Source: Nocardioides sp. S5 (GTDB taxonomy: Bacteria; Actinomycetota; Actinomycetes; Propionibacteriales; Nocardioidaceae). Taken from it: 64,000 bases of DNA. The stretch spans positions 4,464,001 to 4,528,000 of the forward strand of contig NZ_CP022296.1 of assembly GCF_017310035.1 (NCBI RefSeq). The letters run 5' to 3'. This document shows positions 8,174 to 16,890 of this stretch, piece by piece (the first letter of the stretch is position 1; each line of letters starts with the position of its first letter). Position numbers and translations under genes: made by a program. The notes beneath the pieces were generated by a model. The model saw only the letters and a program-made list of their open reading frames with translations, did no database searches and had not been told where the DNA came from.

Positions 8174-8280
8174 GCGTCCAGTTTGTCAGAAAAGTCGAGA
8201 CACTCTCGGGTTGGGCCACGGCACCGTGACAGCCGTACGCCGCCCCGGCGCGCGGGACGGCGTACGACAGGTACGAGCCC

Positions 8281-9177
8281 TCAGACGGGCTGCAGCTCAA
8301 CCTCGTCGCGCGCGGCGGCGCGGGAGAGGCGCTCCTGCTTCACGGCCCACACGATCGCGCTGACCCACAGGACGAAGACGACCGCAGCCGTCACGGCGAC
8401 GCCGACCCCGGGCACGCCGACGGCCTCGAGGAGGGTCTTGGAGTTGGTCAGGATGATCAGCCCGCCTGCGGCGGTCCCGAGCACGCGTGCGGCGAGGTGG
8501 CGCACCAGCCAGGCGGCGATCGGCGCGGCGATCACGCCGCCGACGAGCAGCGCGCCGGCGTAGCCCCAGTTGATGCCCGCCGAGCCGAGGCCGAAGAGGA
8601 AGCCGAGCGAGGCACCGACCGCGACGACGAACTCCGAGGTGTCGATCGAGCCGACGACCTTGCGCGGCTCGAGACGGCCGCTGGAGAGCAGCGACGTGGT
8701 GCCGACCGGACCCCAGCCACCGCCGCCGACGGCGTCGAGCGTGCCGGCGACGAGGCCCATCGGGGCCAGGAAGGCGACCGACGGCCGACCCTTGAAGGTG
8801 GGGCGTGCGCCGCCCAGGCGCAGGAAGCGGTAGACGACGTAGAAGCCCAGGCTCAGCAGGATGACCGCGACGACCGGCTTCGCGACCGCCGCGTCCATGT
8901 TGGACAGCAGGGTCGCGCCGAGGAAGGCGCCGACGAAGCCGGGCACCGCGAGGATCGAGACCGTGCGCCAGTCGACGTTGCCGAACTTGTGGTGCGAGGC
9001 ACCGGAGACCAGCGACGTGCCGAGCTCGGAGAAGTGGACCGCCGCCGAGGCGGCGGCGGGGGCGACACCGGCGGCGAGCAGGAGCGTCGAGGACGTCACG
9101 CCGTAGGCCATGCCGAGTGATCCGTCGATCAGCTGGGCGAGCAGGCCCACGAAGCCGAGAACGATGAGCTTGCGCAC
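8281..9177 (-). CDS. TauE/SafE-family (TSUP) sulfite/organosulfonate exporter
   Basis: The 298-residue protein has about eight membrane spans arranged as two homologous halves. G-x-x-G-x-x-Y-G-V-T-S-S near the N-terminus and G-T-L-D-A-V-G-G-G-G-W-G-P at the start of the second half are typical of the TSUP family, whose members export sulfite, sulfoacetate or related anions. The GTG start is preceded by AAAGGAG with good spacing. The Rrf2-type regulator gene follows on the same strand, so sulfur-responsive regulation is likely but not shown. The substrate is uncertain. Confidence 0.9.
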   Translation of the reverse strand: MRKLIVLGFVGLLAQLIDGSLGMAYGVTSSTLLLAAGVAPAAASAAVHFSELGTSLVSGASHHKFGNVDWRTVSILAVPGFVGAFLGATLLSNMDAAVAKPVVAVILLSLGFYVVYRFLRLGGARPTFKGRPSVAFLAPMGLVAGTLDAVGGGGWGPVGTTSLLSSGRLEPRKVVGSIDTSEFVVAVGASLGFLFGLGSAGINWGYAGALLVGGVIAAPIAAWLVRHLAARVLGTAAGGLIILTNSKTLLEAVGVPGVGVAVTAAVVFVLWVSAIVWAVKQERLSRAAARDEVELQPV

Positions 9178-9434
9178 GGGCGAGCTCCTTTCATGTGTAC
9201 TGAGTCGAGTGAATGACGTTTGTCGGGTGAAAGACTAGACATACATAGCGGAATCAGCAACGCCGAGGTCCCGTCGGCGCGTCGGGATGCCCGTGTGACG
9301 AGGCAGATCCGGCGTTCGTGTTGCGTGACGCCCTCCGGCGAGGCATCATTTTGTTACCGGCGAGTAGCACGTGCCCACACAGCACGGCTCGCCCCCGAGA
9401 TCCGCACCCGCACGCGACCTGACAGGTGGAAGCC

Positions 9435-11309
9435 GTGAGCCACTACAAGACCAACCTCCGCGACATCGAGTTCAACCTCTTCGAGGTCCTCGGCCGGGAC
9501 GAGGTGCTCGGCACCGGACCCTTCGGTGACGTCGACGGCGAGAGCGCCCGCGAGATCCTCCGAGAGGTCGAGCGCCTCTCCCGCGAGGACATCGCCGCCT
9601 CCTACGAGGACAGCGACCGCAACCCGCCCGTCTTCGACCCGAGCACGCACACCGCGCCGGTGAGCGAGTCGTTCAAGGCCTCCTACCAGGCCTGGATGGA
9701 CTCGGAGTTCTGGCGCCTCCAGGTCTTCGAGGAGATGGGCGGCACCCCCGCCCCCTCGTCGCTGATCTGGGCGATCGGCGAGATGGTGCTCGGCGCCAAC
9801 GCCCCGGTGTGGATGTACGCCGCCGGTCCCGCCTTCTCCAACCTCTTCCACCGCAACGGCAACGAGCGCGACAAGGCCGTCGCCCAGCACATGGTCGACC
9901 GCCAGTGGGGCTGCACGATGGTCCTCACCGAGCCCGACGCCGGCTCCGACGTGGGCGCCGGCCGCGCCAAGGCCGTCGCCAACGACGACGGCTCGTGGAA
10001 CATCACGGGCGTCAAGCGCTTCATCACCAGCGCCACCCACGACATGAGCGAGAACATCATGCACCTCGTCCTCGCGCGCCCCGAGGGCGTCGAGGGCGTG
10101 GGCGGCCCGGGCACCAAGGGCCTCTCGCTCTTCTGGATGCCCGAGCACCACTTCGACCCCGAGACCGGCGAGCTGACCGGCGAGCGCAACGGCGTCTACG
10201 TCACCAACGTCGAGCACAAGATGGGCATCAAGGTCTCCAACACCTGCGAGGTCACCTTCGGCGACCCGCAGGTCGGCGGCGGCGAGCCCGCGAAGGGCTG
10301 GCTGCTCGGCGAGGTCCACGACGGCATCGCCCAGATGTTCCAGGTCATCGAGAACGCCCGCATGATGGTCGGCACCAAGGCCATCGCCACGTTGTCGACC
10401 GGTTACCTCAACGCGCTCGACTACGCCAAGGAGCGCGTCCAGGGCGCCGACCTCACCCAGGCGGCCGACAAGACCGCCCCACGCGTGACGATCACCCACC
10501 ACCCCGACGTACGCCGCTCGCTGATGACGCAGAAGTCGTTCGCCGAGGCCATGCGTGCGCTGGTGCTCTACACCGCCACGTGGCAGGACCAGGTCATGGT
10601 CGCCGAGCACGAGGGCACCGCCGACTCCGACGAGGCCCGCCTCGCCGCCGCCGTCAACGACCTGCTGCTCCCGATCGTCAAGGGCTACGGCTCGGAGCGC
10701 TCCTGGGTGCTGCTCGGCACCGAGTCGCTCCAGACCTTCGGCGGCTCCGGCTTCCTGCAGGAGTACCCGATCGAGCAGTACGTCCGCGACGCCAAGATCG
10801 ACACCCTCTACGAGGGCACGACCGCGATCCAGGGCCAGGACTTCTTCTTCCGCAAGATCGTCAAGGACCAGGGCCGCGCGCTGGGCCACCTGGCCAAGGA
10901 GATCGAGGGCTTCATCGCCTCCGAGGCCGGCAACGGTCGCCTCAAGAACGAGCGGGCCCTGCTCGCCACCGCGCTCGAGGACGCCAACGCCATCGTCGGC
11001 CACATGATCAACGACCTCATGTCCTCGCAGGAGGACGTGCGGAACATCTACAAGGTCGGGCTCAACACCTCGCGCCTGCTGATGGTCCTCGGCGACGTCG
11101 TCTGCGGCTGGCTGCTGCTGCGCCAGGCCGAGGTCGCGCTGGACAAGCTGTCCGGCGAGGTGTCGGCCAAGGACAAGGCGTTCTACGAGGGCAAGATCCA
11201 CGCGGCGCAGTTCTTCGCGCAGACCAACCTGCCGAAGATCCGCGCCGAGCGCGCCATCGCCGAGGCCACCACCCTCGACCTGATGGACCTCGACGAGTCG
11301 TCCTTCTGA
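9435..11309 (+). CDS. Large acyl-CoA dehydrogenase
   Basis: The 624-residue flavoprotein belongs to the long acyl-CoA dehydrogenase class (FadE5/AcdA-like, about 600 aa), which oxidises acyl-CoA to trans-2-enoyl-CoA in beta-oxidation. It shows an N-terminal extension ([17 protein letters not shown]), the FAD-site strand [14 protein letters not shown], and the C-terminal [10 protein letters not shown] segment that contacts FAD/acyl-CoA. The GTG at 9435 is favoured over an in-frame GTG at 9426 by conserved sequence and by the purine-rich GGTGGAAG upstream. It is monocistronic here. The IS110 element begins about 50 bp after the stop. Confidence 0.93.
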   Translation: MSHYKTNLRDIEFNLFEVLGRDEVLGTGPFGDVDGESAREILREVERLSREDIAASYEDSDRNPPVFDPSTHTAPVSESFKASYQAWMDSEFWRLQVFEEMGGTPAPSSLIWAIGEMVLGANAPVWMYAAGPAFSNLFHRNGNERDKAVAQHMVDRQWGCTMVLTEPDAGSDVGAGRAKAVANDDGSWNITGVKRFITSATHDMSENIMHLVLARPEGVEGVGGPGTKGLSLFWMPEHHFDPETGELTGERNGVYVTNVEHKMGIKVSNTCEVTFGDPQVGGGEPAKGWLLGEVHDGIAQMFQVIENARMMVGTKAIATLSTGYLNALDYAKERVQGADLTQAADKTAPRVTITHHPDVRRSLMTQKSFAEAMRALVLYTATWQDQVMVAEHEGTADSDEARLAAAVNDLLLPIVKGYGSERSWVLLGTESLQTFGGSGFLQEYPIEQYVRDAKIDTLYEGTTAIQGQDFFFRKIVKDQGRALGHLAKEIEGFIASEAGNGRLKNERALLATALEDANAIVGHMINDLMSSQEDVRNIYKVGLNTSRLLMVLGDVVCGWLLLRQAEVALDKLSGEVSAKDKAFYEGKIHAAQFFAQTNLPKIRAERAIAEATTLDLMDLDESSF

Positions 11310-11323
11310 TCTCCGCACCTTCG

Positions 11324-11359
11324 CCGGTCGAGTAGCCGGCGAGCGCCAGCGAGCAGGCG
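11324..11359. repeat. Left half of a dispersed inverted repeat, split by the IS110 element
   Basis: The 36 bp starting CCGGTCGAGTAGCC and ending GAGCAGGCG correspond to the reverse complement of 12718-12754. The natural continuation, TATCGAGACC, is found only at 12686, on the far side of the insertion sequence. This defines the IS insertion point. Confidence 0.7.
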
Positions 11360-11375
11360 ACGGTCCTATGCCGCG

Positions 11376-12458
11376 TCAAGTGGTCATGAGGTCTGTTCGG
11401 AGGGCTCTGTAGACGCTGCGGGCGAGGTGGCGTTTGAGGCAGCGGATGATCTCGGGGGTGGATAGTCCTTCGGCGCGCCGTCGCTCGACGTAGGCGCGGG
11501 TTTCCTCGTGGCGGCCCATCCGTCCGACGGTGATCATGTAGAGCGCGGAGTTGGCTTGGCGGTCGCCCCCGGGATTGAGTCGGTGGCGGCGGGTCTTGCC
11601 GGAAGAGGCGGGAAGCGGAGCAACCCCGACGAGCTTGGCGAAGCTGGCTTCGGACCGCATCCGGTCGATGTTCTCGCCAGTGCTGATCGCCAACTGGGCG
11701 GCGGTCTGGACTCCGACCTGGGCCATGGCAAGCAAGGACGGGCAGGCCTGTTGCACGAGGGTCGCCAGGTGCTTGTCGGCCTCAGCGATCTCGCCGTCGA
11801 GGTAGGCGATGCGTCGCGCCAGCGCTCGTAGTGCATGGCGCACCGCGTGGTCGGGATCAGCGACCCGGCTCGGGTCGGGGCGCATGGCCAGGACTTTGGC
11901 TACCCGCTTCTTCCCGCTCAGCCCGATCAGGTCGTCGTGAAGGCGCCCGGATGCAGCGGTGATCAGGTCACGCAGCTGGCTGTACGCGGCGGTGCGGTTC
12001 TTGACCGCCGCATCGCGGGGGACCTTGATCACGCGGATCGCCTCCACGATCCCGGTCTTGACCTTCGGCCGACCGCTCGCGCGCCCGGCCAGGACCTGCT
12101 CGGCTGCCGAGTAGGCGTCGAGCGGGTCGGACTTGCCGTGTCTGACCCGGGTGGCCCTTTCCGGCCGGTTGACCTCGAACACCTCGAACGCACCCGCCCC
12201 GTGAGTGAGCAGGTGGCGGGTCAGCCCCGCACCGTAGGAACCGGTCGACTCCACTCCGACCGCGAGGACCGGACCGTAGGTCGCGGCCCACGACACCAGT
12301 TCGCCAAAGCCAGCCCTGGTCGCGGGGAACTCACGATCTGCCAGCCGGCCGAAACGAGCGTCGATCACGGCCGCGACATGGACCAGTTGGTGGGTGTCAA
12401 CACCCACCACCACGCCGGCCCCATCAAGAACTTGTTCTTCAACAGACACATCACTCAT
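11376..12458 (-). CDS. IS110-family transposase (DEDD plus Tnp20 domains)
   Basis: The 360-residue recombinase has an N-terminal RuvC-like DEDD domain: G-V-D-T-H-Q with Asp21, then G-V-E-S-T-G-S-Y-G, then G-K-S-D-P-L-D-A. A coiled helical region follows, then the C-terminal Tnp20 domain, with V-G-V-A-P-L-P-A-S-S-G-K supplying the candidate catalytic serine and L-N-P-G-G-D-R-Q-A-N after it. The reading frame is intact and of normal length, so the element may be active. In this family the enzyme works with a bridge RNA from the element end; the candidate region is upstream at 12459-12685. Confidence 0.95.
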   Translation of the reverse strand: MSDVSVEEQVLDGAGVVVGVDTHQLVHVAAVIDARFGRLADREFPATRAGFGELVSWAATYGPVLAVGVESTGSYGAGLTRHLLTHGAGAFEVFEVNRPERATRVRHGKSDPLDAYSAAEQVLAGRASGRPKVKTGIVEAIRVIKVPRDAAVKNRTAAYSQLRDLITAASGRLHDDLIGLSGKKRVAKVLAMRPDPSRVADPDHAVRHALRALARRIAYLDGEIAEADKHLATLVQQACPSLLAMAQVGVQTAAQLAISTGENIDRMRSEASFAKLVGVAPLPASSGKTRRHRLNPGGDRQANSALYMITVGRMGRHEETRAYVERRRAEGLSTPEIIRCLKRHLARSVYRALRTDLMTT

Positions 12459-12685
12459 GCTGGAAATGTCTCCTTCACCATCGTGTGAAAGATGACCTTC
12501 CAGGTCGGGCGGACAGTACAGCGACGGGAACTTCTTCAGGGTCCTATGAGGTCACGCCCGCCCGGCCTGGCCACCAGAACAGACAAGCCCTGCCGGGGCC
12601 GACACGTCGCACTTCAAGGCAGCCACACCAAGCAGCGCCAGTATCGAGATAGGTCAGACCCCGACCGGGTAACCCATCCTCCCTG
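12459..12685 (-). ncRNA. Candidate bridge-RNA region of the IS110 element
   Basis: The 227-bp non-coding 5' end is the place and size where IS110-group elements encode their bridge RNA. Read on the minus strand, the first internal 9-mer (12649-12641) is identical to nine bases of the flanking target at 12693-12685. Further along, a second 9-mer (12548-12540) is identical to the opposite end of the element (11370-11362). That order, target guide then donor guide, is the order of the two loops in the described IS621 bridge RNA. Short stems such as GCCC/GGGC and GGTC/GACC are visible. The guide assignment is my inference. Confidence 0.5.
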
Positions 12686-12754
12686 TATCGAGACCTCTTG
12701 TTCCACGGGTCTCGATACGCCTTGCTCGTTCCTCGCGCGGCTACTCGACCACCG
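12686..12754. repeat. Dispersed palindrome (GGTCTCGATACGCC class)
   Basis: TATCGAGACC (12686-12695) pairs with GGTCTCGATA (12708-12717) around a 12-nt loop. The right arm continues through CGCCTTGCTCG to CTACTCGACCACCG, matching in reverse complement the left arm at 11324-11359. Such long dispersed inverted repeats are, to my recollection, common between genes of Nocardioides. From here to 12874 no further gene is seen. Confidence 0.75.
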
Positions 12755-12874
12755 AGAGCTGGGCTGCTCACTCGGCTGCTCAGCCAGCGGTTGGCCGCCG
12801 GCATGACAGGTGTCACGCCGAGGTCGTGACCTCTGCCCCCTGTCCGCCGGGACCGGGGCGGCGAGGCTGGAGGC

Positions 12875-13786
12875 GTGACCGACACCCACGCACCCGCCAT
12901 CCGCACCTCGGGGCTCCGCAAGACCTTCCGCGCCCCCGACGGCGGCACCGTCCTCGCGGTCGACGGCGTCGACCTGGTCGTCGAGCCCGGTGAGATCGTC
13001 GCCTTCCTCGGCCCCAACGGAGCCGGGAAGACCACGACCGTCGACATGCTGCTCGGGCTCACCCGGCCCGACGCGGGCACCGTCGAGGTCTTCGGAGGCC
13101 CGCCCCGCCGCGCGGTCACGCAGGGCCGCGTCTCGGCCGTGATGCAGACCGGCGGTCTGCTGCCGGACTTCACCGTCGAGGAGACGGTGCGGGCGATCGC
13201 CGCGACCCACGGCCGCAGCGACCGGGTGGGCACCGTCATCGAGCGCGCCGGCCTGGCCGAGATCGCCGACCGCCGCGTGCAGGCCTGCTCGGGCGGTGAG
13301 CAGCAGCGCCTCAAGTTCGCCCTGGCCCTCGTGCCGGACCCGGACCTGCTCGTCCTCGACGAGCCGACCGCAGGGATGGACGTCGCCACCCGCCAGCACT
13401 TCTGGGACACCATGCGCGCCGACGCCGCGCTGGGGCGCACCATCGTCTTCGCCACCCACTACCTCGCCGAGGCCGACGCGTTCGCCGAGCGCACCGTGCT
13501 GATCGCTCGCGGCCGGATCGTCGCCGACGGCCCCACGGCGGACGTGCGCGCAGCCTTCGGCGGACGGAGCGTGTCGTTCCGGCCGCCGGACGACGTCGTA
13601 CGCCCCGACGGCCTCGACCCCGCGTGGCTGGCCCGGGTCGAGCAGGCCCTCGCCCCGCTCGGTGTGTCCGGGATCGAGGTGTCGAGCGCCAGCCTCGAGT
13701 CGGCGTTCCTCGCCCTCACCGGCGACGTGCCCGAGGCCGCGCCCGACGCCGCCACAGCCGCCGAGCTGACCGGAGCGACCCGATGA
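12875..13786 (+). CDS. ABC transporter ATP-binding protein (DrrA/ABC-2 type)
   Basis: The 303-residue ATPase has Walker A G-P-N-G-A-G-K-T-T (46-54), signature S-G-G-E-Q (139-143), Walker B L-L-V-L-D-E-P (158-164) and the switch His in A-T-H-Y-L. The C-terminal extension is typical of the daunorubicin/antibiotic-export class (DrrA). It energises the permease encoded by the next gene, with which it shares an ATGA overlap. It is the first gene of a four-gene, fully overlapping operon that ends in its own two-component system, an arrangement common for drug- or cell-envelope-responsive exporters. Confidence 0.93.
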   Translation: MTDTHAPAIRTSGLRKTFRAPDGGTVLAVDGVDLVVEPGEIVAFLGPNGAGKTTTVDMLLGLTRPDAGTVEVFGGPPRRAVTQGRVSAVMQTGGLLPDFTVEETVRAIAATHGRSDRVGTVIERAGLAEIADRRVQACSGGEQQRLKFALALVPDPDLLVLDEPTAGMDVATRQHFWDTMRADAALGRTIVFATHYLAEADAFAERTVLIARGRIVADGPTADVRAAFGGRSVSFRPPDDVVRPDGLDPAWLARVEQALAPLGVSGIEVSSASLESAFLALTGDVPEAAPDAATAAELTGATR

Positions 13787-14568
13787 GCGCCACGAGCACG
13801 ATCCCGGCCGCCGCCCGCGCACCACGCCCGGCCCTGGCGACGTACGCCGCCCTCGACCTCAGGCGACAGCTGCGCGACCGGGTGGGGATGTTCTTCATCG
13901 TCGCCCTGCCGTCGTTCATGTACGTCGTCTTCGGCCTCGGCTCCGACGAGCGCGTCGGCAGTGGCAACGTGGCGATGTACGTCATGACCTCGATGGCGAC
14001 GTACGCCGCCGTGACGGCCACCACGACCGTCGCGGGCGGGGCGACCATCGAGCAGACGATGGGCTGGGGACGCCAGCTGGCGCTGACCCCGCTGCGGCCG
14101 CTGGCACTCGTCGGGATCAAGGCGGGCGTCGCGATGGCCGTGGCCGCCGTCGCGGTCGGGCTGGTCTTCGCGATCGGCGCGCTCACCGGCGCCAGCGGCT
14201 CGGCCGACGACTGGATCCTGTCCGGGCTGCTGATCTGGCTGGGGTCGGCGATGTTCGCGGTCTACGGCCTGGCGGTCTGCCTCGTCTTCCGCGGCCCCAA
14301 CACCCCGGGCATCGCATCGGGACTCATCGTGGTGATGGCCTTCCTCGGCAACCTCTTCACCCCGATGGACGGGCTCATGCTCGACGTAGGGCGCCTGACG
14401 CCGATGTACGGCTTCGCGGCGCTGGCGCACTACCCGCAGACCGACGGGTGGCTCCCCAACGGGGAGCACGACCCGCTGTGGCTTCCGGTCGCTAACGTGC
14501 TCGTGTGGACGGTGATCTTCTGCCTGATGGCGCTCTGGGGCGTGCGCCGCAACCGGGCGCGCACGTGA
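13783..14568 (+). CDS. ABC-2 type transporter permease
   Basis: The 261-residue protein has six predicted membrane spans after an Ala/Pro-rich cytoplasmic start, matching ABC-2 permeases that work as dimers with a DrrA-type ATPase. The start at 13783 overlaps the ATPase stop (ATGA); the frame is open further upstream but lies inside the ATPase gene. The exported compound is unknown. Confidence 0.9.
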   Translation: MSATSTIPAAARAPRPALATYAALDLRRQLRDRVGMFFIVALPSFMYVVFGLGSDERVGSGNVAMYVMTSMATYAAVTATTTVAGGATIEQTMGWGRQLALTPLRPLALVGIKAGVAMAVAAVAVGLVFAIGALTGASGSADDWILSGLLIWLGSAMFAVYGLAVCLVFRGPNTPGIASGLIVVMAFLGNLFTPMDGLMLDVGRLTPMYGFAALAHYPQTDGWLPNGEHDPLWLPVANVLVWTVIFCLMALWGVRRNRART

Positions 14569-15623
14569 CGAGCGCGTGCGACGCCGATCCGCTGCCCGAC
14601 AACCCGTGGGAGAAGTGGGGCTGGGCCTTCGCCTCGATCTGGCTGGTCTTCCTCGCCTTCCCCGTCATCGGCGTCGCGGAGTCCGAGGTGCCTGTCGTGG
14701 CCAAGGTCGCGGCGTGGCTGTGCATCCTCGGCTTCGCCGTCGCCAACGTCCACGGCTACTCCCGGCGCGGCAACACCTGGCTGGCGCTGGCCCTCATGCT
14801 CGTCCTCGGCCTGGCGACGGCACCGGTGATCGGGATCGGCGTCATCTCCTTCACCCCCTACCTCGCCATCCTGTCGGCGCTCGAGCTGCCCGCCCCGGCG
14901 TGGAAGTGGGCGGTCGGCTTCTGGGCGGTCGTGCCGCTGCTGTCGCTGCTGGGCATCGACGGCTTCCCGACCTACTTCTTCCTCATGCTCTGGCCGATCA
15001 TGGTCGGCGGGGTGATGCTGCGGATCTTCGGCGAGCGCGAGCAGCTCGCCTACGCCGCCCGCGGCGAGCACGCCCTCGTCGCCGAGCGCGAGCGGGTCGC
15101 GCGGGACGTGCACGACGTGCTCGGGCACTCCCTCACCGCCCTCTCGGTCAAGGCCGAGCTCGCCGCCCGCCTGATCGACCTCGACCCCGCCCGCGCGAAG
15201 GACGAGCTGGAGTCCATCCAGGCCACCGCGCGCCAGGCGCTCGCCGAGGTGCGCGCCACGGTCGGCGGGCTGCGCGCCGGCAACCTCGAGGCCGAGCTCG
15301 CCGCGGCTCCCCTCGTCCTCGCCGACGCCGGCATCGCGACGCAGGTGGACGGGAGCGTCGCCGACACCGACCCGCGCCACCGGGCGCTGCTGGCCTGGGT
15401 GCTGCGCGAGTCGGTGACCAACGTCGTACGCCACGCACGCGCCGGCTCGGTGGTGATCGAGCTCGGCCCCCGCGGCATCTGCGTCACCGACGACGGCGCC
15501 GGGTGCAGCGGCAGCGAGGGCAACGGGCTGCGGGGCATGCGCGAGCGCGTGTCGGGCGTCGGCGGCACGCTGGCGATCTCGCCCGCGTCCCCGGGCACCC
15601 GGGTGGAGGTGGCGCTGCCGTGA
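14565..15623 (+). CDS. Sensor histidine kinase (DesK/LiaS-like, HisKA_3)
   Basis: The 352-residue membrane kinase has about five hydrophobic segments within residues 20-155, little extracytoplasmic sequence, then the HisKA_3 dimerisation box R-D-V-H-D-V-L-G-H-S-L-T with phospho-acceptor His183, and a HATPase domain ending G-N-G-L-R-G-M-R-E-R. The almost purely membrane-embedded input domain suggests it senses the membrane itself or the transporter, as in intramembrane-sensing kinases. The GTG start overlaps the permease stop (GTGA), and its own stop overlaps the response regulator start. Confidence 0.92.
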   Translation: MTSACDADPLPDNPWEKWGWAFASIWLVFLAFPVIGVAESEVPVVAKVAAWLCILGFAVANVHGYSRRGNTWLALALMLVLGLATAPVIGIGVISFTPYLAILSALELPAPAWKWAVGFWAVVPLLSLLGIDGFPTYFFLMLWPIMVGGVMLRIFGEREQLAYAARGEHALVAERERVARDVHDVLGHSLTALSVKAELAARLIDLDPARAKDELESIQATARQALAEVRATVGGLRAGNLEAELAAAPLVLADAGIATQVDGSVADTDPRHRALLAWVLRESVTNVVRHARAGSVVIELGPRGICVTDDGAGCSGSEGNGLRGMRERVSGVGGTLAISPASPGTRVEVALP

Positions 15624-16225
15624 TCCGGCTCCTGCTCGCCGACGACCAGGCGCTGGTGCGTGGTGCGCTCGCCGCGCTGCTCGACCTCGAGGCCGACCTC
15701 GAGGTGGTGGCGCAGGTCGGCCGCGGCGACGAGGTCGTGGAGGCCGCGCGCGCCTCCGGCGCCGAGGTCTGCCTGCTCGACATCGAGATGCCGGGGCTCA
15801 CCGGCATCGACGCCGCCGCCGCCGTGCGCCGCGAGCTGCCGGGCGTGCGCTCGCTCGTGGTGACCACCTTCGGTCGGCCCGGCTACGTGCGCCGCGCCAT
15901 CGAGGCCGGCGCCTCGGGGTTCGTCGTCAAGGACACCCCCGCGCGCCAGCTCGCCGACGCCGTGCGCCGCGTCCACGCCGGGCTGCGGGTCATCGACCCC
16001 GACCTCGCCGCCGAGTCGCTGATCGACGGCCCGAGCCCGCTGACGGGGCGCGAGCGCGAGCTGCTGACGTACGCCCTCGACGGGTCACCGGTCGCCGCGA
16101 TCGCCGCCCGCGTGCACCTCTCGGAGGGCACGGTGCGCAACCACCTGTCGGCCGCGATCGGCAAGACGGGTGCCACGACACGCAGCGAGGCGGCGCGGAT
16201 CGCGCAGGACCGCGGCTGGCTGTAG
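15620..16225 (+). CDS. NarL/FixJ-family response regulator
   Basis: The 201-residue regulator has a receiver domain with D-D-Q (8-10), phospho-acceptor Asp54 in C-L-L-D-I-E-M-P-G and Lys in V-V-K-D-T-P. The LuxR-type helix-turn-helix lies at about 139-182 (L-T-G-R-E-R-E-L-L through S-E-G-T-V-R-N-H-L). It is the cognate partner of the overlapping kinase gene (GTGA junction) and most likely controls the transporter operon it belongs to. Confidence 0.94.
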   Translation: MIRLLLADDQALVRGALAALLDLEADLEVVAQVGRGDEVVEAARASGAEVCLLDIEMPGLTGIDAAAAVRRELPGVRSLVVTTFGRPGYVRRAIEAGASGFVVKDTPARQLADAVRRVHAGLRVIDPDLAAESLIDGPSPLTGRERELLTYALDGSPVAAIAARVHLSEGTVRNHLSAAIGKTGATTRSEAARIAQDRGWL

Positions 16226-16254
16226 CCGTCACCCGCTTCTGCCACACTCACGCC

Positions 16255-16482
16255 ATGGCGTACGGCAGTGGTCCCGCTTCGGTGCTCTCGGTGGTGGCCT
16301 TCGGGTGCGCCGCAGCGGCCGTCCTGGGCTTCGGCCCGATGCTCGCGATCGTCGCGATGCTGTGCGCGGTGGTCGCGATGGCCCGCGGCGAGGGACTGGC
16401 CGGGGCGGCGGTGCTGGTGGCGCTCGTCGTGCTGGTGCTGTCGTTCGTGCTGCCGACCGGGAGCGCGCTCGACCGGCTGTGA
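16255..16482 (+). CDS. Small two-span membrane protein
   Basis: The 75-residue product is almost entirely hydrophobic, with two or three membrane segments separated by the short polar stretch A-R-G-E-G. I cannot name a family. CACACT six bases before the ATG could be a leaderless -10. Its codon pattern matches neighbouring genes. Confidence 0.6.
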   Translation: MAYGSGPASVLSVVAFGCAAAAVLGFGPMLAIVAMLCAVVAMARGEGLAGAAVLVALVVLVLSFVLPTGSALDRL

Positions 16483-16528
16483 CGCCCGAGGGGTGCCGGG
16501 ACGTGTCGCCGGCACCCGACGCGGGACG

Positions 16529-16741
16529 TCAGACGTCGCGGCGCTCCTCGACGTGGGTGGTCTTCGAGCGCTGGTTGTTCATGACGAGGCCGAGCACGAG
16601 GGCCAGGACGCCCGCGATGACCAGGATCCAGCCGACCGTGGTCGGCTCGACGACCTCCTGCAGGGAGTCGGGGAACTCCTTGATGGCGAAGAGGAGGATC
16701 AGGCCGATGACGAGCAGCAGGATGCCGATGCCGATACCCAT
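16529..16741 (-). CDS. DUF6458-like small membrane protein
   Basis: The 70-residue protein has two membrane helices (about 4-22 and 37-55) joined by a loop (E-F-P-D-S-L-Q-E-V-V-E-P-T-T-V-G-W) and a charged tail with the basic/acidic motif T-H-V-E-E-R-R. The G-I-G-I-G-x-x-L-L start and hairpin layout resemble the DUF6458 family of actinobacteria, of unknown function. Assignment is from memory of the pattern. Confidence 0.7.
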   Translation of the reverse strand: MGIGIGILLLVIGLILLFAIKEFPDSLQEVVEPTTVGWILVIAGVLALVLGLVMNNQRSKTTHVEERRDV

Positions 16742-16877
16742 GATGACTCCTTTGACGTGGCGCGGTCGGTCTCGGGGCCGACCGTCCCCGGAAGCCTAGG
16801 ACCTGCCAGGACCCGGACCCGCGCACCTCACACCCGTGGGGGTGTCCGACGCTCTCCACGGTGTCGGCGGATGCGCC

Positions 16878-16883
16878 TAGGCT
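16878..16883 (+). promoter_or_regulatory. -10 hexamer TAGGCT (leaderless)
   Basis: TAGGCT ends 7 nt before the ATG at 16891, with no ribosome-binding site between. Confidence 0.55.
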
Positions 16884-16890
16884 CGGGGCC

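Larger units (their letters stand above)
11360..12685 (-). mobile_element. IS110-family insertion sequence, about 1.33 kb
   Basis: Boundaries are deduced from the interrupted palindrome: 11324-11359 and 12686-12754 join to a continuous repeat when the interval is removed. The element holds one transposase gene, with a very short 3' end (about 16 bp) and a long 5' non-coding end (12459-12685, about 227 bp). No terminal inverted repeats are seen, as expected for IS110. GGTCCTATG occurs at 11362-11370 and again inside the 5' end at 12540-12548. Exact ends are uncertain by a few bases. Confidence 0.8.

Noticed and set aside
11362-12548. GGTCCTATG as a target-site duplication marking the IS110 ends
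   Set aside because: This would leave only about 80 bp of 5' non-coding DNA and would not rejoin the interrupted palindrome; the flanks at 11359 and 12686 rejoin cleanly, so the 9-mer is better read as an internal guide-like copy of the element end.
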